A DNA stretch of 64,000 nt, taken from Elusimicrobiales bacterium (GTDB lineage: Bacteria > Elusimicrobiota > Elusimicrobia > Elusimicrobiales > Elusimicrobiaceae). Below, piece by piece: positions 1 to 6,378 of the stretch. How positions within the stretch are numbered: position 1 is the stretch's first letter; each line of letters opens with the position of its first letter. A program made the position numbers and the translations under genes. The stretch is from the NCBI GenBank assembly GCA_041651175.1, contig JBAZJT010000003.1, forward strand, positions 102,059 to 166,058. The letters run 5' to 3'. The notes beneath the pieces were generated by a model. The model made no database searches, was not told the origin of the DNA, and saw only the letters and a program-made list of their open reading frames with translations.

Positions 1-407
1 TAGGCTCCATGGCGCAGCGGCTGGTGCGCAAAATCTGCCCGCAATGCGCCATGGAATGCCTGCCCCCGCCGCAAACAGCCGTTGACGAATTTGTAAAGAC
101 GCTGGAGCCGTCCGAAGGCAAGGTGGTGCGCGACATACTGCTCACCCCCGGCGGCAAATTCCGGCAGGAGCGCGGCTGCCCCGCCTGCCGCAACACAGGA
201 TTTTCCGGACGGGTGGGCATATTTGAAATCATGCTCATGAACGAGCAGTTGCGCAAGCATGTGCTGGAGCACAGCTCCACGGACATTATCCGCCGCACCG
301 CCATACAGAACGGAATGCGCACGCTTCTGATGGACGGCATGTTCAAGGCCTGGAACGGGCAGACCACCATATCCGAGGTGCTGCGTGTTACCGCCACAAT
401 GGTATAG
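1..407 (+). CDS. Type II secretion / type IV pilus assembly ATPase (GspE/PilB-type), C-terminal part only
   Basis: This is the 3' end of a secretion ATPase; the frame stays open to the left window edge, so the first Met (position 9) is not the true start. Seen: QRLVRKICPQC, the usual GspE/PilB segment that begins the zinc-binding C-terminal domain, then a second pair GCPACRNTGFSGR and the motif GIFEIM. The cysteine pairs (CPQC, CPAC) are the tetracysteine motif of this family. The protein would hydrolyse ATP at the cytoplasmic base of a type II secretion or type IV pilus machine. Which of the two cannot be decided from the fragment. The next gene starts 5 bases downstream, so the pair may be co-transcribed. 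Confidence 0.88.
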   Translation, partial: GSMAQRLVRKICPQCAMECLPPPQTAVDEFVKTLEPSEGKVVRDILLTPGGKFRQERGCPACRNTGFSGRVGIFEIMLMNEQLRKHVLEHSSTDIIRRTAIQNGMRTLLMDGMFKAWNGQTTISEVLRVTATMV

Positions 408-411
408 CGTT

Positions 412-615
412 ATGCGCAAAGCAATCAGAAAAATGGTGCGGGTGGCATGGGGTCTGGCCGCTCTGGTGCTGGCCTGGCAGTTTGTGATGGACGCGCTGCA
501 CGGCTATGCGGATTACATGCTCTCGCTCATCACCGTCTACGCCGCGGTGCTAGGCGGCGTAACCCTGGTTGCCTACCTGATAGACCGCGCCGCCGCCGGA
601 ACCCCGCCCAAGTGA
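412..615 (+). CDS. Small two-helix membrane protein of unknown function
   Basis: A 67-residue protein with two predicted hydrophobic segments (about residues 9-25 and 33-56), a basic N-terminus (MRKAIRKMVR) and a short polar tail. I chose the ATG at 412 over an upstream in-frame start at 385, because the latter would run into the preceding ATPase gene. Its stop overlaps the GTG start of the amidohydrolase by four bases (GTGA), which implies translational coupling. I do not recognise a family. A helper of the secretion ATPase or an unrelated passenger are both possible. Confidence 0.6.
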   Translation: MRKAIRKMVRVAWGLAALVLAWQFVMDALHGYADYMLSLITVYAAVLGGVTLVAYLIDRAAAGTPPK

Positions 616-1994
616 AGCGGCTTGCCGTAACCGGCGGGCTGGTCGTTGCGGAAAACTCGGCAATCCGCGCGGATGTCTTCATAGAAAACGGCAAAATCTC
701 GGCGGTGCGCCCTCCTTCAAAACACGCGCCAAAAGCGGACATCGTTATAGACGCGCGGGGAAAAACCGTAATTCCCGGCGTCATAGACGCGCATGTCCAT
801 TTCAGCCTTCCCGCCGGAGATATCACAACAAGCGATGATTTTTCGTCGGGCTCGCACGCGGCCATCGCCGGCGGGGTTACAACAGTCATAGATTACACCA
901 CCCAGCCGCCGGGCATCGGGCTGGAGCGCGCCGCGCGGGCGCGGCTTGCGAAAATGCGCGGCAAAATGCGCTGCGACTATTCGCTGCACTGCATAATCCC
1001 GTCCTGGACAAAACTTAAAAACCCCGCCCGGCAGATGAAGACGTTGTGCCGCATGGGGATTCCCTCCTTCAAGATGTTCATGATTTACGGCGAGCGCGGA
1101 ATGCAGTCCGGCGACGCGGATTTGCACGAGGCCATGCTGGCCGCCAAAGCCTGCGGCGCGACACTATGCCTTCACGCGGAATCCGACGGGATAATACGAC
1201 ATCTCTCCGCAAAACACGCCGGAGAGGGGATGCGCGGCTTTGTGCGCTCAAGACCGGATTTCAGCGAATGGGAGGCGGTGCAGCGCGCGCTTGTCTGGGC
1301 GGAGGCTGCGGGGGCGAAAGTGTATTTCGTGCATCTTTCGGCAGGCAGGTCGGCGCGGATTATAACGGCGGCCCGCGCCGCCGGAATACACGCGATGGGC
1401 GAAACCTGCCCGCAGTATCTCGCGCTTGACCAGTCCGCCCTGCTTGGAAAAAACGGCCATTTTTACGCCACCTGCCCGCAGGTCAAAACAAAAAAAGACT
1501 CCGCGCTTTTGTGGCAGGCGCTCAAGGAAGGCGCGGTTTCAACTATAGCCACCGATTCCTGCACTTTCAACTCGTCGCAGAAAAACCGCTGGCGCGGCGA
1601 TTTCTCAAGAATCCCGTTCGGCATTCCGGGAGTGGAAACCTCTATTCCGCTGATATACACGCTGGGCGTCCTCAAAAACCGCATTTCGCTTCTGGAAATG
1701 ACGCGGATGCTGAGCCTCAATCCCGCAAAAATCATGGGGCTCTATCCCCGCAAAGGCGCAATACGCCCCGGCGCGGACGCCGACCTTGCCATACTGGACA
1801 CGAAAAACGTCAAGGCCGTTGACCATGCCGCCATGCAAACCAATTGCGACTGGAACCCGTATCAGGGCATGAAACTCAAAGGCTGGGCGGAAACGGTGAT
1901 TTTGCGGGGGGAAATCGCCGCCAGAAACGGCGCCCCCGTCTCCGCCGCCCCCGAAGGCGTTTTCCTCCCGCGCCGCCCCGGCGCATTCATCTGA
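612..1994 (+). CDS. Dihydropyrimidinase/hydantoinase-like cyclic amidohydrolase
   Basis: A 460-residue member of the amidohydrolase superfamily, the usual length for dihydropyrimidinase/D-hydantoinase. These enzymes open six- or five-membered cyclic amide rings using two metal ions. Metal ligands are visible in order: H61 and H63 (DAHVHF), K154 to be carboxylated (SFKMFMIYG), H188 (LHAE), H241 (VHLSAG) and D315 (ATDSCTF). The GETCPQYL motif typical of this subfamily is at about 263-270. The GTG start at 612 gives the standard N-terminus and overlaps the upstream gene; longer in-frame versions are unlikely. Substrate specificity cannot be read from sequence, and no other pyrimidine catabolism gene is nearby. 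Confidence 0.85.
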   Translation: MKRLAVTGGLVVAENSAIRADVFIENGKISAVRPPSKHAPKADIVIDARGKTVIPGVIDAHVHFSLPAGDITTSDDFSSGSHAAIAGGVTTVIDYTTQPPGIGLERAARARLAKMRGKMRCDYSLHCIIPSWTKLKNPARQMKTLCRMGIPSFKMFMIYGERGMQSGDADLHEAMLAAKACGATLCLHAESDGIIRHLSAKHAGEGMRGFVRSRPDFSEWEAVQRALVWAEAAGAKVYFVHLSAGRSARIITAARAAGIHAMGETCPQYLALDQSALLGKNGHFYATCPQVKTKKDSALLWQALKEGAVSTIATDSCTFNSSQKNRWRGDFSRIPFGIPGVETSIPLIYTLGVLKNRISLLEMTRMLSLNPAKIMGLYPRKGAIRPGADADLAILDTKNVKAVDHAAMQTNCDWNPYQGMKLKGWAETVILRGEIAARNGAPVSAAPEGVFLPRRPGAFI

Positions 1995-2123
1995 TTATGC
2001 CTGCTTTTGTTCTCCTGACATCGTAACGAACTCTCCCCTGTCAGGATATGCCGTGCCAAGCCAGAGAAAAGATTCGGCATGCCATAGCGGTTTGCCATTA
2101 GACTTGCCTGAATAGAATTTCGG

Positions 2124-2182
2124 TTGCATTTTGCTGTATGGCGATATACAATATATTGTACGGAATCGTACATATAGTTGTA
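2124..2182 (+). promoter_or_regulatory. Promoter with three overlapping palindromic operator-like sites
   Basis: TTGCAT (2124-2129), 17-base spacer, TACAAT (2147-2152) form a good sigma70-type promoter. The -10 lies inside a perfect palindrome TACAATATATTGTA (2147-2160). This overlaps a second perfect inverted repeat TGTACGGAATCGTACA (2157-2172), followed by an imperfect third, TACATATAGTTGTA (2169-2182), that ends on the A of the ATG. The layout suggests autoregulation by a dimeric DNA-binding protein. Confidence 0.6.
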
Positions 2183-2766
2183 TGAATAAATACAGAATAG
2201 ATAAAGACGGACTGATTGAGACAATGGGCGCATGGAATGCCTTTTTCAGAAGGCGCGTCCATCTGATAGCCTGCGGCGGCACGGCGATGACGCTGCTCGA
2301 AATCAAAGAATCCACCAAAGATATTGACTTCATCGTGCCGAATGAAAGCGAATACCGATACCTGGCGGCAACGCTGGCCGATATGGGATATGCCAACATT
2401 TCCGAGTTCGGCTGGAAGAGGGACGGCGGTTTTATTTTTGACCTCTACCCCGGAAGCAGGGTATATCAAACGGATTTGCTGGAATCCCCGCTTAAAAGCG
2501 GAAATAATACGCTGTTCAGGGAATTTGCGCGTATCTATATCGGCATTCTCAACCCATACGACATCATAATCACAAAGCTGTTCCGGGCTTCCGGCGTTGA
2601 TATTGAGGATTGCGCCGGCCTGCTTAAGACGGCCGGAAAGAAAATAGACTGGGCCAGGCTTGAGGGGCGTTTCCGTGAAACCGCGTCATACAGCGTATTT
2701 GAGGACAAGGCCAATGCAAATTTCAACGCCTTCAGGGAAAACATTAGACGCAGGAAACTTATATGA
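2182..2766 (+). CDS. Minimal nucleotidyltransferase (DUF6036/AbiEii-like), probable toxin-antitoxin or defence component
   Basis: A 194-residue protein with the nucleotidyltransferase signature CGGTAMTLLEIKESTKDIDF at about residues 31-50: a GG-x-A turn followed by the DxD metal-binding pair. This pattern is shared by DUF6036 and AbiEii-type proteins, some of which are toxins of type IV abortive-infection pairs that transfer nucleotides to RNA or protein. I chose the ATG at 2182, which the operator array abuts; there is no clear Shine-Dalgarno sequence. It overlaps the next gene by ATGA, so the two are translated together. By eye the module is richer in AT than neighbouring genes, consistent with acquisition. 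The toxin role is inferred from family and context only. Confidence 0.65.
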   Translation: MNKYRIDKDGLIETMGAWNAFFRRRVHLIACGGTAMTLLEIKESTKDIDFIVPNESEYRYLAATLADMGYANISEFGWKRDGGFIFDLYPGSRVYQTDLLESPLKSGNNTLFREFARIYIGILNPYDIIITKLFRASGVDIEDCAGLLKTAGKKIDWARLEGRFRETASYSVFEDKANANFNAFRENIRRRKLI

Positions 2767-3401
2767 AGAATAACGAGCTGCTGAAAAAAGCCGAAGCACT
2801 GGGGTTTCCGCTGTATCAGGCGCAAACCGAAACAAACGTTTGCCGCGCTTTGGCGGAAATCATAAGAAGCCGCAATCCGCGTCTTTGGGAGGGCTTCCCG
2901 GTAATGCTTGCCAATGCCGCCGAAAAAGGCGGGTTCAGCCTTGCGCGGCTGAAGGCGCAGATGAGCAGTCCGGCGGAACGAAAGCTGGCGGAAAAGCTTT
3001 TTCTCATGTCCGCAGCGCTTTACAATGCCGCCGGAATCAAATTCGCCTGGGCGGCCCATCCCGAACAGCGGAAATATCTGGCCAACTTCAAAAATGGCGC
3101 CGCCATAGAAATAGGCAACTACAATTTCCCGCCGGAAAAGCTAAAGACGGTTTTCGGCGCATATTACGCAAACAAAGCCGGACAAATAGCCGATGTCTTG
3201 TCCGCCAGAAGCGATTTCAGCGTTGAATATGCCCTGTCGCAGATATTCACCGCCAGGCAGAAAGAGCTGTTCTTCAAAAAATTGCGCGGCGAGAAGCTGA
3301 CAAAAACCGAAAAAGAGTATTTTTCCCGCGCAGTGAAAAAAAAGGTTTTGGCATTGGCAAATGAGGATTTGCACCGTCTGGCCGTGAAACTTCTGGAATA
3401 G
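2763..3401 (+). CDS. Partner protein of the nucleotidyltransferase, unknown function, with a Lys-rich helical C-terminus
   Basis: A 212-residue, largely helical, basic protein coupled by ATGA overlap to the nucleotidyltransferase. The C-terminal 50 residues contain FTARQKELFFKKL, then LTKTEKEYFSRAVKKK and ALANEDLHRLA. This resembles a helix-turn-helix-like DNA-binding region, but I cannot assign a named family. No catalytic motif is visible. Its position suggests an antitoxin or regulator that could bind the palindromes upstream. The last ~32 residues are repeated almost exactly on the minus strand at the right end of the window (63787-63954), so this gene family is present at least twice within 64 kb. 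Confidence 0.55.
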   Translation: MKNNELLKKAEALGFPLYQAQTETNVCRALAEIIRSRNPRLWEGFPVMLANAAEKGGFSLARLKAQMSSPAERKLAEKLFLMSAALYNAAGIKFAWAAHPEQRKYLANFKNGAAIEIGNYNFPPEKLKTVFGAYYANKAGQIADVLSARSDFSVEYALSQIFTARQKELFFKKLRGEKLTKTEKEYFSRAVKKKVLALANEDLHRLAVKLLE

Positions 3402-3404
3402 CCG

Positions 3405-3421
3405 GTTTCCTGCCGGGAAAC
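3405..3421. terminator. Short hairpin between convergent genes
   Basis: GTTTCC (3405-3410), a five-base loop, and GGAAAC (3416-3421) lie between the convergent ends of the partner gene and ribF. The stem is short and no T-run follows, so this is only a weak bidirectional terminator candidate. Confidence 0.3.
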
Positions 3422-3428
3422 GCGGAGG

Positions 3429-4328
3429 CTATCCCGCACGGCAATGCAGCAGTTGGCGGACGGCGGAGATGTCGGCTTTTATGCCGGAGACAAGCTCGCT
3501 GAGATTATAGAACTTGGCCTCGTTGCGGATTTTGGCGGAAAAATCTATTTCCACTTCCTCGTCGTAAATATCGCGCATGAAATCCAGTATGTGCACCTCG
3601 CACAGCGGGATATGCGAGTGTATGGGATTGACCGTCGGGCGAAAACCTATGTTGGCCACTGCGTTGAACCGCTCGCCGCGCACGTTGGCATGCACCGCGA
3701 ACACGCCGCGCGGCAGTATCTTGCAGGCGCCCGCGTCCAGATTGGCGGTCGGGTATCCCAGCTTGCGGCCAAGCCCCTTGCCGCGCACCACCGTCCCTTT
3801 CAGCGAATACGGACGGCCCAGCAGTTCCGCCGCCTCCTCCACAAGCCCCTCGTGCAGGTATTGCCGTATCTGGGTGGAGGAGATTTTATGGCCCTGGGCC
3901 TTTACAAAATGCAGCACCACAAGCTCTATGCCGCGCGTCTCGCATTCCCGCCGCAGCCAGTTCACATGCCCCTGCCGGCCGGCGCCGAAGGCGAAATCCT
4001 GACCGGCAAGAATGCCGCCGGCGCGCAGTTTTTTAACAAGCACCTCGTCCAGGAACCGTTCGCACGACATGGCGGCAAGCCCGCGCGTAAACTCCAGCGA
4101 GACGGCGGCATCCGCGCCGCATTGCTTCAGCAGCGCGCCGCGCTCGCCGGGCAGGGTTATCATGCTCTGCTCCGGCTTGCCGGACAGAAACGCCTTGGGC
4201 GGAATGGGGAAATAGACGGCAAGGCTTTTCATCCCGGAGGCGCGCGCGCGGGCTGAAAGCTCGGCTATAACCTCCCGGTGGCCCAGGTGCACGCCGTCAA
4301 AAGTGCCTACCGCTATGAAATTCCTCAT
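3429..4328 (-). CDS. ribF: Bifunctional riboflavin kinase / FAD synthetase
   Basis: A 299-residue RibF that phosphorylates riboflavin to FMN and adenylylates FMN to FAD in the cytoplasm. The N-terminal FAD synthetase domain starts with GTFDGVHLGH (about 8-17) and has the STQIRQYL motif near 154-161. The C-terminal flavokinase domain has GTVVRGKGLGRKLGYPTANL at about 178-197. The length is normal. It is the last gene of a minus-strand operon and overlaps truB by four bases, a common bacterial truB-ribF arrangement. No FMN riboswitch precedes it; expression probably comes from the rimP-nusA-infB promoter. Confidence 0.95.
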   Translation of the reverse strand: MRNFIAVGTFDGVHLGHREVIAELSARARASGMKSLAVYFPIPPKAFLSGKPEQSMITLPGERGALLKQCGADAAVSLEFTRGLAAMSCERFLDEVLVKKLRAGGILAGQDFAFGAGRQGHVNWLRRECETRGIELVVLHFVKAQGHKISSTQIRQYLHEGLVEEAAELLGRPYSLKGTVVRGKGLGRKLGYPTANLDAGACKILPRGVFAVHANVRGERFNAVANIGFRPTVNPIHSHIPLCEVHILDFMRDIYDEEVEIDFSAKIRNEAKFYNLSELVSGIKADISAVRQLLHCRAG

Positions 4329-5062
4329 AAATTTTCAACCGGCAGCAGGCGCGCATAAAGCTCGTCCCTGCCAATGGTTTTAAGCGCATCGGCGGGGATG
4401 GCGCCGTCAACGCGGAACCCGCCCGCCTCCAGCCGGCGCAATGATTTCAGATGCGCGCCGCAGCCGAATTTTTCGCCCAGCATTTGCGCAAGAGAGCGCA
4501 CATACGTCCCGCCGGAGCATCTTACCGTGAAAGCCAGCTCCGGCGCGCGCCATTCAAGGCTGTCCCATCCGTAAATAGTAATCCGGCGCAGCATCTGCTC
4601 CGGCAGCTGCCCGCCGCGGCGGGCTATGCGGTGCAGCGGCTCCCCATGAAACTTGACGGCGGAATAGGGGGGGACAGGCTGCGTTATCTCCCCGGCAAGC
4701 GAGCGCGCCGCCTCAACAAAACTTTCCGGCGCAACCGGCGGGAGGGGGGAAACCTTTGTTATGCTGCCGTCGGCGTCCCAGGTGTCGGTGGTGGCGCCAA
4801 AGAGCATGGTCCCGCTGTAAGTCTTTCCCGCCTGCTGGAAACGGCTTTGCAACCGCGTTGCACCGCCGGCCAGCAGCACAAGCAGCCCGGTGGCTGCCGG
4901 GTCCAGAGTGCCGGTATGGCCTATGCGCCGCATTCCCAGCGCGCGCCTTGCCACCATCACGGCGTCATGAGAGGTCCAGCCGGAAGGCTTGTCCACCAGC
5001 AGCACGCCGGAGATTTCAGCGGCCCCGTTTTGTGGCGGCGGCGGTTTTGCCGGCGTGTTCAT
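4325..5062 (-). CDS. truB: tRNA pseudouridine-55 synthase
   Basis: A 245-residue TruB that isomerises U55 in the T-loop of tRNAs. Visible motifs: GVLLVDKPSGWTSHD near residue 19 and the catalytic motif GHTGTLDPAATG with the nucleophile Asp54. The SGGTYVRSLAQMLG segment that contacts RNA is further on. The ATG at 5062 adds about 18 residues before the conserved start of the domain and overlaps the upstream DHH gene by 47 bases. No better start is visible between them, but a shorter N-terminus cannot be excluded. Confidence 0.94.
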   Translation of the reverse strand: MNTPAKPPPPQNGAAEISGVLLVDKPSGWTSHDAVMVARRALGMRRIGHTGTLDPAATGLLVLLAGGATRLQSRFQQAGKTYSGTMLFGATTDTWDADGSITKVSPLPPVAPESFVEAARSLAGEITQPVPPYSAVKFHGEPLHRIARRGGQLPEQMLRRITIYGWDSLEWRAPELAFTVRCSGGTYVRSLAQMLGEKFGCGAHLKSLRRLEAGGFRVDGAIPADALKTIGRDELYARLLPVENL

Positions 5063-6044
5063 AAGCGGCTTTTACGGCGGCGAGCATTCTGTTCTTCATT
5101 TCCGAAAGCGAAAGCTGGGATTTGCAGCCCGCCGCGTTGCGGTGGCCGCCCCCGCCGAAAAGCTTGGCAAGCTTGCTTACGTCCACATGGCCCTTGGAGC
5201 GCAGATTCACGGCAAGGCGGGACTCTTCCTCGCGCAGCAATACGGACACCTGCGCGCCCGGCACCATCAGGCCGTAGTTGACTATATCCTCGGTATGCTG
5301 GGGCAGCGCCCTGGCGGCGGCGATGTCCTGCCGCGTAAGAAAAGAAAATGCGGTGCGCCCGCCGTCCAGCATCTCCAGCCTGGAGAGGGCCGCGCCCAGC
5401 AATTTGAGCGCGGGATAGGCGCGGGTGCCGTAAACCCTGTCGTTTACCTTCCAGGGTTTGAAACCGGTTTCCAGCAGCGCGGCGGCAACCGTATGCGCGC
5501 GCGCGGTGGTGGAGGGATAATGGAAACGCCCCGTGTCCGTGGCCAGGCCGACGTAGAGATATTCCGCCTCGCGCGCGCTGATTTTTATCCCCATGGCGGA
5601 TATTATGCCGTAAAGCAGCTCCGCCGTGGAGGAGGCCGCAGGGTCTACGTAGTTTACCGTGCCGTAATTTTCAAAGGTGCGGTGATGGTCTATGTTCACA
5701 ACCGCTTTCACGCGGGAGAGGACTTCCCGTATATTGCCCGCGCGCGAGGGGGTGGAGCATTCTATCAGGATGGCGGCGTCGTAATTGCGCTTTGAAGGCA
5801 GCTTGCCCGCATGAATGCGCGACGCGCCGTGAAGAAAGCTGAGGTTGTCCGGCACCGGGTCCGCGCTGTAGAGCCAGGACTTTTTGCCGAAACGCCGCAG
5901 CACCGAGGCCATGCACAGCATGCAGCCGATGGTGTCCCCGTCCGGGTTCTGATGCCCGGCGAGAAAAAAAGAATCGTATTTTTTCAGCGTCTCCGCCAGC
6001 GCGGAAAGCGGCAGTTCAGCCGGGGTTTTTTTCGTCTCGCCCAT
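5016..6044 (-). CDS. DHH/DHHA1 phosphoesterase, NrnA-type nanoRNase / pAp phosphatase
   Basis: A 342-residue DHH-superfamily protein. The N-terminal DHH domain has HQNPDGDTIGCML (about 30-42) and NIDHHRTF; the C-terminal DHHA1 domain has GGGGHRNAAGC. NrnA homologues degrade 2-5 nucleotide RNAs and dephosphorylate pAp, and the gene often sits beside rbfA and truB as it does here. I chose the ATG at 6044, inside the end of rbfA; a TTG at 6059 would add five residues. Family and neighbourhood make the call firm at family level; the exact substrate is inferred. Confidence 0.88.
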   Translation of the reverse strand: MGETKKTPAELPLSALAETLKKYDSFFLAGHQNPDGDTIGCMLCMASVLRRFGKKSWLYSADPVPDNLSFLHGASRIHAGKLPSKRNYDAAILIECSTPSRAGNIREVLSRVKAVVNIDHHRTFENYGTVNYVDPAASSTAELLYGIISAMGIKISAREAEYLYVGLATDTGRFHYPSTTARAHTVAAALLETGFKPWKVNDRVYGTRAYPALKLLGAALSRLEMLDGGRTAFSFLTRQDIAAARALPQHTEDIVNYGLMVPGAQVSVLLREEESRLAVNLRSKGHVDVSKLAKLFGGGGHRNAAGCKSQLSLSEMKNRMLAAVKAAYEHAGKTAAATKRGR

Positions 6045-6378
6045 CTTTTTCCATGGCAATCAGGTTCAGAATGTTTTCCACGCGCGCCGCGCTGGCGGGC
6101 GTGGGGTCAAAACGGAAATCCAGCATGGGCAGCCGCCGCATATGCAGCCGGGACCGCAGCACCAGGAGAATTTCCCGCTTGAGTCTGCGAAACACCAGGT
6201 CCGCCGCTTCGCGCTCCGCCTGGCCGCCCAGCGCGGAATAATAGACGGTCGCATCCTCAAGGCTGGCGGAGACCTTCACGCAGGTAACCGTTATTATCCC
6301 CGTGCAGCGCGATTTGACCAGCACGGAGGCTATCTCGGTTTTGAGCAGTTCCGCAATCCGCTCGCGGCGGTTGTTCAC
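6016..6378 (-). CDS. rbfA: 30S ribosome-binding factor A
   Basis: A 120-residue RbfA, the usual size, which binds immature 30S subunits and helps mature the 16S rRNA 5' end. The fold starts with RRERIAELLKTEIA and contains CVKVSASLEDATVYYSALGG, typical for the KH-like domain, ending with LDFRFDPTPASAARVENIL. The GTG start at 6378 overlaps the infB stop by four bases (GTGA). A longer version in the same frame would lie inside infB and is not credible. Confidence 0.93.
   Translation of the reverse strand: MNNRRERIAELLKTEIASVLVKSRCTGIITVTCVKVSASLEDATVYYSALGGQAEREAADLVFRRLKREILLVLRSRLHMRRLPMLDFRFDPTPASAARVENILNLIAMEKDGRDEKNPG

Noticed and set aside
447..611. N-terminal extension of the amidohydrolase in the same frame
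   Set aside because: It overlaps the small membrane-protein gene; the GTG at 612 gives the standard enzyme N-terminus.
1995..2399. Minus-strand frames across the gap after the amidohydrolase gene
   Set aside because: They continue antisense into the nucleotidyltransferase gene and show no domain; short inverted repeats there (TCCTGACA at 2013 and TGTCAGGA at 2039) seem more likely to be a weak terminator.
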